This document shows positions 45,339 to 53,719 of a stretch of DNA of 64,000 bases, piece by piece (the stretch's first letter is position 1; every line of letters starts with the position of its first letter). The notes beneath the pieces are model-generated. The model had not been told where the DNA came from. It did not search any database and saw nothing but the letters and a program-made list of their open reading frames with translations. The position numbers and the translations under genes are program-made. The DNA is from Streptomyces sp. SID12501. Its GTDB lineage: Bacteria > Actinomycetota > Actinomycetes > Streptomycetales > Streptomycetaceae. The stretch covers positions 62,001 to 126,000 of the forward strand of contig NZ_JAAGLU010000008.1 of NCBI RefSeq assembly GCF_010550245.1. The letters are read 5' to 3'.

Positions 45339-46562
45339 TCAATCCCTTCTCATGACGAGGACCGCGTTCTGTCCTCCGAACCCGAATGACGTGCTCAGTG
45401 CGGTGGTCATGTGGGTGGGGCGTGGGCACTTGGTCACGATGTCGAGTTCCAGATCGGAGTTCTGGAGGGCTAGGTTCGCGGTCGGTGGGATCACTCCGTG
45501 TTCCAGGCTGAGCAGTGTGAGGGCGGCCTCGATCGCTCCGGCGGCGCCCAGGGCGTGGCCAAGGACACTCTTGTTGGCGGTGACCGGTGGTGCCGATGGG
45601 AAAATCCTGCGCAGCAGCCGGGCTTCGGCCTCGTCGTTCAACAGGGTTGAGGTGCCGTGCGCGTTGATGTGGTCGATGTCGGAGGCATCGCAGCCGGCGT
45701 CCGCGAGTGCTGCCCGGATCGTGGCTTCCGCTCCGCAGCCCCGTGGGTCGGGGGCGGTGGGGTGGAATGCGTCGACCCCGGCGCCATAGCCGGCCAGGAG
45801 ACCCCGTACTCGGGCGCGGCGGCGGTGCGCGTCCTGGGCACGTTCGAGAACCATCACGGCGGCTCCCTCGCCGAGAACAAATCCGTCCCGGTCCGCGTCG
45901 AAAGGGCGTGATGCCGCTGCCGGATCGATCCGGCGCGAGGACAGGGCGCCCATCCGGGAGAAGCACGCGGCGGTCATCCGGCTTCGGGCGGATTCGCTTC
46001 CGCCTGCCAGTACGACGTCGCACCGGCCTGAGCGGAGCAGATCCATCGCGGTACCGAGCGCAGTGGCACCGGAGGCACAGGCACTGCTCGTAGTAAAGGT
46101 GACGCCCCTCACCCCGAGGTCAAGGGCGACCTCGCCGGCGGCCATGCTCGGAACGCTGCGCGGGATGGCGAATGGGGAGAGATGAGAGGCACGGTCTTGG
46201 TCAAGGAGGCGGAAGGGCTCCTCGTACGTGTGGAGGCTGTTGCTGCCAACTCCGAGGACAACGCCCACGCGCTCGGCTCTCCACTGGCCAGGGTCGAGGT
46301 CGGCGTCGGCCACGGCCTGGCGTGCCGCGACGACCGCGAACTGTCCGAAGGCGTCGAGTCGGCGCGCGAGTCGGTGACCGAGCAGGTTCTCGGCCCGGAA
46401 GTCCTGCACCGCGCAGGAGAAATCCGTTCGCAGACCGATCAGCCGCGGGTCCGTAACGGCGAGTGAATTTCCCTCACACAGTCGGTGCCAGTTGTCTTCG
46501 CATCCGATGCCGGCCGGCGAGATCAGTCCCATGCCCGTGACCGCGATGTCCCGCGTCTCCAT
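45339..46562 (-). CDS. FabF-type beta-ketoacyl-ACP synthase B
   Basis: 407 residues, colinear with ketosynthase A at 23647: Cys162 in SSACASGATALG, His302 in INAHGTST, and NKSVLGHALGAAGA with the Lys and second His. Catalytic residues are intact. AAGGAGACACGCAG precedes the ATG. It is divergent from the double-ACP operon, across about 150 bases that must hold both promoters. Gene duplication within the pathway, with each KS dedicated to its own ACP, is the simplest reading. Confidence 0.92.
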   Translation of the reverse strand: METRDIAVTGMGLISPAGIGCEDNWHRLCEGNSLAVTDPRLIGLRTDFSCAVQDFRAENLLGHRLARRLDAFGQFAVVAARQAVADADLDPGQWRAERVGVVLGVGSNSLHTYEEPFRLLDQDRASHLSPFAIPRSVPSMAAGEVALDLGVRGVTFTTSSACASGATALGTAMDLLRSGRCDVVLAGGSESARSRMTAACFSRMGALSSRRIDPAAASRPFDADRDGFVLGEGAAVMVLERAQDAHRRRARVRGLLAGYGAGVDAFHPTAPDPRGCGAEATIRAALADAGCDASDIDHINAHGTSTLLNDEAEARLLRRIFPSAPPVTANKSVLGHALGAAGAIEAALTLLSLEHGVIPPTANLALQNSDLELDIVTKCPRPTHMTTALSTSFGFGGQNAVLVMRRD

Positions 46563-46713
46563 CTGCGTGTCTCCTTCGCCTCCGGCCGCTCCACCGGCCC
46601 AGCCCGGTCCGGCAGGCTAACTTCGGGGCCCCTCAACCCGCCAGCCGGAGCTACACCACAAGAGTGAATGTGCATGGGTAAGCGTCCGTTCGGCGCCACC
46701 GCCACGTGATCGG

Positions 46714-47253
46714 ATGCCTCCCGCGCTGGTAGACACCCCTGCCATGACGCCACCGCTCAGCCTCCTGCACCGGCTCCTCGTCGAGGAATGCGACGTCGAC
46801 CCAGCCCTTGTCCAAGCGCAGACCGAGCCGGAAGACCTGCGCCTTGGCCTACTCCTGGCGGGCAAGCTCCTGGTGGCCCTGGAGCGGCGATACCACCTCG
46901 TGCTGTCCGAGGCGCAGCAAGCTTCCGTACGGTCAGCGGGCACACTGGGAGAGGTCGCGGAGCTTCTCCAAGGCATGCCTTACGTGCAACTACTGGACCT
47001 GATCGTCGAGCAGTGCGGCATTCCGACGGAAAAGCTGACGCCCGAGGCCGACTTCACCGCTCTGGACATCGACTCTCTGCATCTGGTGGAGCTGATGGTC
47101 ATGGCGGAGCAGCGGTTGGACACGCGGCTCCCCGATTACGGAGCGGCCCTGCACCGCGGCATGACACTCAGGGAATCGGCTGCCCTGTTCGAGACCGCGC
47201 GGGATACCTCTGGCGACATGCCCGCGGTACCCGCGACCACTTCGGCCGGCTGA
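46714..47253 (+). CDS. Double ACP-like protein; first domain lacks the Ser
   Basis: 179 residues in two carrier-like halves. The second (about residues 90-160) has ALDIDSLHLVEL with Ser121 for phosphopantetheine. The first (about 15-88) has the same helix pattern, including LLVALERRYHLVL and SAGTLGEVAELLQ, but where Ser should be it reads LRLGLLLAGKL, so it cannot be pantetheinylated. It may be a docking or structural domain. An alternative start at 46744 would not remove it. First gene of a plus-strand operon with hydrolase, MFS and P450; the hydrolase begins one base after its stop. Confidence 0.78.
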   Translation: MPPALVDTPAMTPPLSLLHRLLVEECDVDPALVQAQTEPEDLRLGLLLAGKLLVALERRYHLVLSEAQQASVRSAGTLGEVAELLQGMPYVQLLDLIVEQCGIPTEKLTPEADFTALDIDSLHLVELMVMAEQRLDTRLPDYGAALHRGMTLRESAALFETARDTSGDMPAVPATTSAG

Positions 47254-47254
47254 C

Positions 47255-48202
47255 ATGACACGGCCGCCGGACACGCGCCGTGCCGATCACCATCGCATCG
47301 ACTATGAGGGGCTCACCCTCGAATGCCGTGTCGACACGTGCGACCGTCCGCAAGCCCGAACGGTACTGCTCATCGGTGGCATGCTGAACACGCTTGAGAT
47401 GTCCCAGGAACAAGCGGCCCGTGTCAGCGCCTACGCGACAGCCCTGCGGCTGGCGATTCCGGGTGTACACCTGCCCGGCCGGCTGCCCGCCCACTTCACC
47501 TTCGACTTCCTGGCGGACGCCGTCCGTCATGTGCTGGACGAACTCGGACACCAGCGGGTCAGCATTCACGGCATCTCGTACGGCGGCAACATCGCCTACC
47601 ACTTCGCCGCCCGCTACCCCGATGCCGTCGAGCGGCTGCTGCTGACCGGCACGGCCGGGCCCGGCGGGCTCGCCCTCTACGACCCCGCGCTCTGGGAGAG
47701 CCTGGCTCTCCGGTGGCGTACCAGCCCGCGCGAAGAGTTCGCGGAGGAGATGACCGCTCTGCTCACGGGAACCGACTGGGGACTTGCCGCCGAAGCGCTC
47801 CAGCCCATGCGGCGGATGGTCCAGATCTGGGCGCGTCGCCTCACCGAGGACAGCATGCAGTTGGGGATCGACTGCGGGCTTCGGATGGAGTCGCTGACCA
47901 CCGCCACCGTTCCCGTGCCCGCACTGGCGGTCACCGGTGAACACGACGCATGGACCCCTCCCGAGGCATGTCGGCAGCTCGTCTCCGCCTGGCCGGACGC
48001 CCGATTCACCACGATCAGGCAGAGCGACCACTTCGTGCCCATGACCCGTCCCGCCGAGCATGCAGACCTGGCCCGCAGGTTCTTTCTGGGCAAGCTGGAT
48101 GACATGGATGAACAGGAGGAGACGGTGGGCGACTTCTCGTACTGCACGGCATGGGAACGGTTCCAGCACTCGACCTCCTGGCAAAGCAGGAGCCCCGTAT
48201 GA
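47255..48202 (+). CDS. Alpha/beta hydrolase
   Basis: 315 residues with nucleophile Ser in IHGISYGGNIAYHFA, acid region AVTGEHDAWTPPEA and His in RQSDHFVPMTRP. Similar to serine esterases/thioesterases that act in polyketide pathways. A long C-terminal tail follows the His motif. ATG is 1 base after the double ACP; its stop overlaps the MFS start by 4 bases. It may release or transesterify the chain held on the double ACP. Confidence 0.85.
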   Translation: MTRPPDTRRADHHRIDYEGLTLECRVDTCDRPQARTVLLIGGMLNTLEMSQEQAARVSAYATALRLAIPGVHLPGRLPAHFTFDFLADAVRHVLDELGHQRVSIHGISYGGNIAYHFAARYPDAVERLLLTGTAGPGGLALYDPALWESLALRWRTSPREEFAEEMTALLTGTDWGLAAEALQPMRRMVQIWARRLTEDSMQLGIDCGLRMESLTTATVPVPALAVTGEHDAWTPPEACRQLVSAWPDARFTTIRQSDHFVPMTRPAEHADLARRFFLGKLDDMDEQEETVGDFSYCTAWERFQHSTSWQSRSPV

Positions 48203-49824
48203 CTGCCTCCGTTGCAGAGACCGGCCGATCGGCGCCGTCCGTCACCGGACGGCGCCGATCGGCCGGTCTCGCCGTGGTGTGCACCGGCATGCTCCTGCTG
48301 GGGCTGGACAACAGCATCCTGAACGTCGCACTGCCCTCGCTCCAGCAGGATCCGCACCTCGGCATCGACACAGCGGGACTGCAATGGGTCACCGACGCCT
48401 ATCCGCTGGCCCTCGCGGGGCTGGTACTGGCCTGCGGGCGCTGGGGCGACCGGTACGGGCGACGGCGGGCCTTCATGCTCGGCATGGCCGTCTGCGGCGT
48501 GGCGTCCGTGTTCGGGGCCGCCGGCGTCACGCCCACCCAGTTGACGGCGGCACGAGCGGGTATGGGATTGGGCGGCGCGCTCATCATGCCGGCCACCTTG
48601 TCCCTCACCGTCGACCTGTTCCGTGGCCACCCCCGCTCGCGTACCGCTCTCGCCACCTGGACCGCATCGGCGAGCATCGGGCTCGTCCTGGGACCGGCCC
48701 TGGGCGGCTGGCTACTGGAGCACTTCTCCTGGCGCTCCGGATTCTGGATCAACGTACCGGTGTGCGCCGTCGCCCTGCTGTTCGCCCGGCCGCTGCTGCC
48801 GGACTCCAAGGACCGCGGCGGACGGCCGCTGGACCCGGCCGGTACCGTCCTGGGAATCCTGGCCCTCACCACCGCCGTCTACGGAATCATCACCGCACCG
48901 CACCGGGGCTGGGCCAGCACCGGGACCGTGTCCGTACTGCTCCTGGGTGCGCTGCTGTTCGCGCTGTACGCCCGACGCGAGCGACGGCTGCCGGTTCCCT
49001 CCCTGCCCCTGGACCTGCTGCGCGGACGCCACTACGCGGGAGCGGTGGTAGTCCTCGTCCTGCTCTTCTTCACGCTGGCCGGCATGGGTTTCGTGGTGGT
49101 GCTGTATCTGCAGGGCGTCCTTGGATACACACCGCTCCAGGCAGGGCTGCGTATGCTGCCGTGCGCGGCCGCCGCGATCGTGGGGTCCGGCTGCGCTCTG
49201 CTGCTGCCGGGCCGGTTCGGGCCCAGAGTTCCCGTCGTCTCCGGGGGAGGTCTCGCCTTCCTCGGATATGTGGTGCTGACGACCACCGACGCGGGCTCCG
49301 GCTACGGCCGGGCACTCACTGCCCTGACCCTGGTCGGACTCGGACTCGGACTCGCCTCACTACCCTGCACCGAGATCGTCATGAACGCGGCACACCCCAA
49401 CCACGCAGGAACAGCCGCCGCCATGAACGACACCACCCGCGCGGTCGGCTCCTCCCTTGGGATCGCCGTACTCGGTTCCGTGGTCAACTCCGTCTACACC
49501 GGCCGCATGACCGAGCGCGGACCTCACTTCCCTCCCGGCACCCCAGGCACCACCTCCGAGCAGACGATCGGCGCACTGCCCGCCGTATCCACCCTTCCTC
49601 CGGAACAAGCCGCCCCTCTGATCGCCGCGGCACGGGACGCCTTCGTCCACGCGATGACCGTCGCTGCCGTACCGGCGGCCGGAGTCGCCGCAACGGCAGG
49701 ACTGACTGCCTGGTTCCTCCTCCGTTCCGCCGACCCCATGGTCGCTGCGGCAAACCAGCGAGAACCGCTGGCAGACAGCGACCGGATAAGGGCCGTCCAC
49801 TCAGCGAAGGAGCCCGCCGTATGA
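48199..49824 (+). CDS. MFS drug/product exporter (DHA2, 14-TM type)
   Basis: 541 residues of the EmrB/QacA family. The N-terminal half has LLLGLDNSILNVALPSLQQD and ACGRWGDRYGRRRAFMLG (motif A); then TASASIGLVLGPALGGWLLE (motif C). Fourteen hydrophobic helices are predicted by eye. It would export the product by proton antiport. It is coupled by ATGA overlaps to the hydrolase before and the P450 after it. Codons for about residues 7-24 form one arm-loop-arm of a 54-base perfect palindrome listed separately. Confidence 0.92.
   Translation: MTASVAETGRSAPSVTGRRRSAGLAVVCTGMLLLGLDNSILNVALPSLQQDPHLGIDTAGLQWVTDAYPLALAGLVLACGRWGDRYGRRRAFMLGMAVCGVASVFGAAGVTPTQLTAARAGMGLGGALIMPATLSLTVDLFRGHPRSRTALATWTASASIGLVLGPALGGWLLEHFSWRSGFWINVPVCAVALLFARPLLPDSKDRGGRPLDPAGTVLGILALTTAVYGIITAPHRGWASTGTVSVLLLGALLFALYARRERRLPVPSLPLDLLRGRHYAGAVVVLVLLFFTLAGMGFVVVLYLQGVLGYTPLQAGLRMLPCAAAAIVGSGCALLLPGRFGPRVPVVSGGGLAFLGYVVLTTTDAGSGYGRALTALTLVGLGLGLASLPCTEIVMNAAHPNHAGTAAAMNDTTRAVGSSLGIAVLGSVVNSVYTGRMTERGPHFPPGTPGTTSEQTIGALPAVSTLPPEQAAPLIAAARDAFVHAMTVAAVPAAGVAATAGLTAWFLLRSADPMVAAANQREPLADSDRIRAVHSAKEPAV
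48217..48270 (+). repeat. 25-bp perfect inverted repeat inside the start of the MFS gene
   Basis: Arms 48217-48241 and 48246-48270 are exact reverse complements with a 4-base loop TCAC. The mRNA hairpin would begin 18 bases into the coding region and be very stable given its GC content. It is not a terminator by position, since the P450 downstream is coupled. It could slow ribosomes near the start or reflect recent local duplication. Confidence 0.85.
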
Positions 49825-51194
49825 GTACGCATCCTCTCCCGGCACCAGCCGCTGCTCCCGTTCCTCCGGAGCACGAACGCCAGGCATACGTAGAGCAGGT
49901 CCGCGCGGACGGCACGGACTACGATCTGCTCAACATCGGGGGCCTGGACATGTGGTCGGCCACCGGATACCAGCAAGCCAAGCAGCTGCTCACCGACCCA
50001 CGCGTGGTGAACTCCCCGTCGCCGGTGACCGGGCGCGAAAACGACGTGGACCTCTTCGCACTCGGCCCGACCCTGACGGGCAGGCATGTCCTACGAGCCG
50101 ACGGGACCGCACACGCCCGGCTGCGTGCCACGATCGCACCCGCCTTCAGCCGCGCGGCCGTGCTGCGCCGACGCGCCTTCATCACGCGTACGGTGGAACG
50201 GCTGCTGGACGGCCTACCGGGCACGGACGAGACCGATCTTGTCGAGTCGTTCGCCCGCCCCCTGGTGAACCATGTGCTCGGCCACGCCATGGGCCTGACA
50301 GAGGACCAGACACGCCGGCACGCCGTCCTGCAACGACGGAACTCCGACGCCACCGACGCCACGACCCAGCGCCGTACCGCCTTCGCTCTCAGCATCCTGC
50401 TGCAGCGCGTGCTGAGCGGCTCCGAGGGCGCCATCCCCCAAGACAGCCTCATGGCGTCAATGCTCCGGCCACCACGCGCGATCACCCCCCTGTCCTATGC
50501 CGAAGCCGTGGAGAACCTGATCGCGGTCTACCGCGCCGGCCTCATCCCCACCATCAGCGCACTGGCCTTCGGCGCCGCTCGACTAGCCCAGGAACAGTCA
50601 CCGCAAGCCATGACGGCCCTTCAGGACCCTGGACGCACCGAGATCCTGATCGAGGAACTGCTGAGGCTTCAGCCGCCACACGCCGTAACGACGCCGCGAG
50701 TGACGGCCGAACCGATCGAGACCGACAACGGGATCATCCCCCGCGGATCGACGGTCACAGCCTGTCTCGTCACCGCCAACCGCGACCGCGTCCAGTACAC
50801 CGCCCCGGACGAGATGCGGCTGGACAGAACCCGCCCACCCAAACACCTGGCCTTCGGCTGGGGCCCTCACAGCTGTGTCGGGGCCGTCCTGGCCCGCCAG
50901 ATCCTGCACCTGGCCCTGCCGGCCCTCTTCGGGCGGTATCCACGGCTGCGGCTCACCCTGCCACTCGAAGAGATCCGCTTCCACGGCTCGTACTCCGACC
51001 GAATCCCCATCGCACTGCCCGTGGTTCTTGACACCCCGGCCCAGCCCAGCCCAGCGCTCGCCGCAGCCAGCTCCGGCCTCGTCACCATCGCCACGCTCGG
51101 CCCTGCGGTGGGCCACACCCCTTCAGCCGCTGAACGCGATCTCGGCGCTGTGCGCAGCGTCCAGACCCGGACTTCGCAAGTCGCCCAATCGTGA
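49821..51194 (+). CDS. Cytochrome P450 with unusual I-helix
   Basis: 457 residues, cytosolic bacterial P450. Heme-Cys motif is FGWGPHSCVGAVLAR (Cys352); ExxR is EELLR (279-282). The I-helix oxygen-activation motif, normally AGxE/DTT, reads AGLIPT (239-244): the acid is Ile and the first Thr is Pro. This suggests a changed reaction, such as peroxygenase-like or non-monooxygenase chemistry. The start overlaps the MFS stop by 4 bases. It is last in the operon; a C-terminal Ala/Ser-rich tail extends about 50 residues beyond the fold. Confidence 0.9.
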   Translation: MSTHPLPAPAAAPVPPEHERQAYVEQVRADGTDYDLLNIGGLDMWSATGYQQAKQLLTDPRVVNSPSPVTGRENDVDLFALGPTLTGRHVLRADGTAHARLRATIAPAFSRAAVLRRRAFITRTVERLLDGLPGTDETDLVESFARPLVNHVLGHAMGLTEDQTRRHAVLQRRNSDATDATTQRRTAFALSILLQRVLSGSEGAIPQDSLMASMLRPPRAITPLSYAEAVENLIAVYRAGLIPTISALAFGAARLAQEQSPQAMTALQDPGRTEILIEELLRLQPPHAVTTPRVTAEPIETDNGIIPRGSTVTACLVTANRDRVQYTAPDEMRLDRTRPPKHLAFGWGPHSCVGAVLARQILHLALPALFGRYPRLRLTLPLEEIRFHGSYSDRIPIALPVVLDTPAQPSPALAAASSGLVTIATLGPAVGHTPSAAERDLGAVRSVQTRTSQVAQS

Positions 51195-51287
51195 AGATCA
51201 AGGGGCCGTAACTGATCGCTTGCCGATCGGAACCGCCGCGACGATAGCCGTCGCGGTCCGGCCCGGTCGAGATCGGACACCGTGAGG

Positions 51288-51480
51288 TCACTTCGGAGAA
51301 CCTCTTCGCGACCTGCGAAGTCCGGGTCGGGTGTCGCGCTCGTGGCCGGTGCGCCGCAGGTGGACGAGGGCCTGCGCCAGCGCTTTGCTCTCGGTGACGA
51401 TGTCGGGGCGGTGCCGTGTGGCGTAGAGGAGGAACTGGAGAGTGGGGCCGTCCAGGCCATCCACACCGTGTCCGAGCCTC
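51288..51480 (-). pseudogene. Fragment of the CRAHGADEIEA-type small protein family, copy 3
   Basis: The minus-strand reading TLQFLLYATRHRPDIVTESK then ALAQALVHLRRTGHERDTRP matches the N-terminal half of the proteins at 7407 and 11010 in pattern and spacing (TL..., then ALxxLRRxGH 25-30 residues on). The C-terminal signature half is absent. The upstream part runs through the palindrome at 51458-51505. Likely a decayed copy. Confidence 0.5.
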
Positions 51481-51505
51481 AAGAGGCTCGGACACGGTGT
51501 GGATG
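51458..51505. terminator. 23-bp perfect inverted repeat, probable bidirectional terminator
   Basis: Arms 51458-51480 and 51483-51505 are exact reverse complements with an AA loop. It lies between the P450 (plus) and the next minus-strand gene. No T-run follows, which is common for Streptomyces terminators. Confidence 0.6.
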
Positions 51506-51583
51506 TTGGCGGTGTCGTGGGGCGGCAAGGTGTGCGGCCGCGGCCAAGGAACACACCGGCTGTGCGACATCCTGGCGTCTCCG

Positions 51584-52081
51584 TCAACCACTTTGAACAG
51601 TGAAGGTTTCAGTCCGGTCGGAACCCCTGATCCTCTGTGCGGCCGCTCCCGTGACTTCTTCGGGGGTGAACTCACGGAACAGGGTGTTCAGTTGGCACTC
51701 AAGCCGTGCGCGGCGCGTGGAACGGTCACGGGCCAGCGCCTGGGCGACTGCGTCCCGGAGGCAACCCTCCGGGGTCTTGCCCTCTGTCACCGCTTGGTGG
51801 CGCAGTCGGCGCAGGGCGTCCACGCTCATCGGGATGCTCATGCGGTACATGCCGTCAGGGCCGGGGAAGAGACTGCAGAGCACATCGATGGGCAACGCGT
51901 CCGCGAGCCGCTTCCAGACCTTCCGTACGGCTGCCGGCTCGCTCTTCGCCGAGACGAGTACGACAAGGCGTTTCAGGTCGCCCGAGGCTGCCAGTGGCAG
52001 CCCGGATTCGTGTTGTGCGGCGTTCAGCTCGACCGCCCCGACGGCGCGGGTCAGCATGATCTCGATGGCATGCACGGTCAT
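51584..52081 (-). CDS. Hypothetical protein (165 aa)
   Basis: MTVHAIEIMLTRAVGAVELN start with a strong AGGAGGGAAACC before the ATG. Segments GDLKRLVVLVSAKSEPAAVR and IPMSVDALRRLRHQAVTEGK indicate a compact alpha/beta protein; the C-terminal part is charged and helical. No family recognised. It is the first gene of the element-like region 51.5-58.5 kb. Confidence 0.6.
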   Translation of the reverse strand: MTVHAIEIMLTRAVGAVELNAAQHESGLPLAASGDLKRLVVLVSAKSEPAAVRKVWKRLADALPIDVLCSLFPGPDGMYRMSIPMSVDALRRLRHQAVTEGKTPEGCLRDAVAQALARDRSTRRARLECQLNTLFREFTPEEVTGAAAQRIRGSDRTETFTVQSG

Positions 52082-52324
52082 GGTTTCCCTCCTGTGGTCC
52101 TGTCTCGTCTTGTGACGCTTCCCATGCCGGCGGGCGGAGCCCGGTGATGCCGGTGGATGGGACTGCGGGCAGCGGCGCGTGATCCGCGTGGGCCCCGACG
52201 CGCGAGCCCGCGTCCGGCTGCGGCCCGACGCGTATCCCGTGTCCATGCCCTGCCTCCTTTGCTGCCGGATGTTTGCCGGCTGACACCGCTGAACTCGGCT
52301 ACGGCTGACCGCGTGGGGTGGGAG

Positions 52325-52792
52325 TCATCCGAGCGTGATCCATCCGTCCGGGATCCAGCCCTGCAGGTAGCCCTGGAGGAAGAGATCGAGGTCTGCGATC
52401 GCCAGGTGTGCCAGCTGCGCGGCCGCGTCGCCGTGGGGAAGCCACGCCAGCTGCGTACCGTCCCACGGTGCGTGCAGGACATCAGGTGAGGAGACATGCG
52501 CGGTGAACAGGCGGCGTTCTGCCCGCCTGCGCGCCGGGGCGCACTGCGCGGCAGCGGGGATCCGGCCGGTGACCCTGCCCAGGCGGAGCACACCGGCCGG
52601 GGTCATCGTCCGGGCGAGGCGGACGGCCGCCCGCCGGTAGGGCTCACCCGTCCGGCGTTCGGTGGCGGGCAAGGACAGCCGCTGACCGTCGCCGGGCGCT
52701 TCGGGACGGATCAGCGCGATGCGGCGCGCTGCATCGAAGCAGGCCAGGAGGACGTCGCGGTCACAGCACCTTTCCGGTGCATACATGCACAT
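52325..52792 (-). CDS. NUDIX-like hypothetical lacking a clear Nudix box
   Basis: About 155 residues. The opening VLLACFDAARRIALIRPEAP resembles the first strands of a NUDIX fold, and the end (LAWLPHGDAAAQLAHLAIAD, LFLQGYLQGWIPDGWI) resembles C-terminal parts of such proteins. Where the catalytic box should be it reads GQRLSLPATERRTGEPYRRA, without the REUxEE core, so catalysis is unlikely. Start uncertain (52792 or 52786); one of the operator-like sites overlaps it. Confidence 0.45.
   Translation of the reverse strand: MCMYAPERCCDRDVLLACFDAARRIALIRPEAPGDGQRLSLPATERRTGEPYRRAAVRLARTMTPAGVLRLGRVTGRIPAAAQCAPARRRAERRLFTAHVSSPDVLHAPWDGTQLAWLPHGDAAAQLAHLAIADLDLFLQGYLQGWIPDGWITLG
52777..52790. promoter_or_regulatory. 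XRE operator-like site 1
   Basis: Perfect dyad GTGCAT-AC-ATGCAC over the start codon region of the NUDIX-like gene. It shares the core GCATACAT with sites at 53198 and 53278, so a common DNA-binding protein, probably the adjacent XRE regulator, is inferred. Confidence 0.5.
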
Positions 52793-52879
52793 AGCGTGAG
52801 CGTAGGGGCATCTCCCGCAACCGCGCGCGCCCGGACGGGCAGACGAGGGACGCGGCACACTTTCGGCAGCGGAGGGCTC

Positions 52880-53203
52880 TCAGTCGGCGGGGGCCGAGTG
52901 GGGCAGCGCCGCGAGGCCGGGCCAGATCTGGAAGCCGAGGGCGGCCTCCAGGCGGGCGAGGGTGCCGAGGTCGGGCAGCACGCGGCCGTTGACGACCCGG
53001 CTGATGGTCGAGTGCGTGATTCCCGTGGCCTCGGCCAGCGTCCGCAGGCTCTGCCCGGTGGAGGCGAGGGCGCGTTCGATGTTGCGGGCGAGTGCCTGGC
53101 CGTAGTGGGCGCTGACGGGGGCGTCGGGGGCGAGAGCGGCCTGCGGCCAGATACCTGAGGCGACGTAGTCGCGCGGCACCTTGTCGTTACTGCTCCGGGG
53201 CAT
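52880..53203 (-). CDS. XRE-family helix-turn-helix regulator
   Basis: 107 residues. The Cro/C1-type helix-turn-helix spans RNIERALASTGQSLRTLAEA then TGITHSTISRVVNGRVLPDL. Start at the ATG giving MPRSSNDK (53203); no clear ribosome site, and the start overlaps an operator-like site, which fits leaderless or autoregulated expression. Likely controls the element genes around it. Cytoplasmic DNA-binding protein. Confidence 0.85.
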   Translation of the reverse strand: MPRSSNDKVPRDYVASGIWPQAALAPDAPVSAHYGQALARNIERALASTGQSLRTLAEATGITHSTISRVVNGRVLPDLGTLARLEAALGFQIWPGLAALPHSAPAD

Positions 53204-53210
53204 ACATGGA
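53198..53210. promoter_or_regulatory. XRE operator-like site 2
   Basis: GGGCATACATGGA, containing the core GCATACAT, lies over the start codon of the XRE gene, as expected for autorepression. Confidence 0.45.
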
Positions 53211-53277
53211 TCATCCCACGCGCCCATGTGCCGCCGGTCCTTGCTGTAGGGCGCCGGGGCGCCCGCCTTCATCGTTC

Positions 53278-53293
53278 GGTGCATACATACACC
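53278..53293. promoter_or_regulatory. XRE operator-like site 3
   Basis: GGTGCATACATACACC, an imperfect dyad with the same core, 75 bases upstream of the XRE start and on the side facing the next plus-strand gene. Confidence 0.45.
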
Positions 53294-53719
53294 ACTTACA
53301 CCATTCACGGCAGGATGGCACTCACCAGCACCGGCACGTCACCTCCTTCGCACCATTGAGCGGCCACCGGGCGCCGACAAGCCCCCGCGCCGGGCCGCAG
53401 GCGAGGGGATGGCCCCGGCCTCTTTCTGCTTTGCGGGGTCTTTTCACTCCTGTGCGCCCCCTCCCGTTCTGCGCGCAGGTCACTGACGCTGGGTAACTGA
53501 GGTCTCGGAAAGTAAGTGCAGGCCAAGGAGTGTGGGACGTGTGGGGTATTACTGAATGCCGATGACCGAGTTCCTCTTTTCGGATTCCGTTCGAATTCAT
53601 CCCCCTCTTTTCTCTGTGGCTGTGGCGGGGGTATTTCGGGAGGAGCCCTACCGGGCTGAGGTGTTGCTGGATACGCTCATTGCGGATTCCGGATCCGGGA
53701 ATTGAGGGGAGGTTCTTTC
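53294..53719. other. Intergenic region between XRE regulator and plus-strand element genes
   Basis: About 425 bases with no supported gene. The part 53540-53700 is AT-richer than its surroundings and should hold the promoter of the gene at 53720. Confidence 0.4.

Noticed and set aside
48060..49820. Open frame continuous with the P450 through the MFS gene
   Set aside because: The MFS frame has clear membrane motifs; the P450 starts at 49821 with an ATGA overlap.
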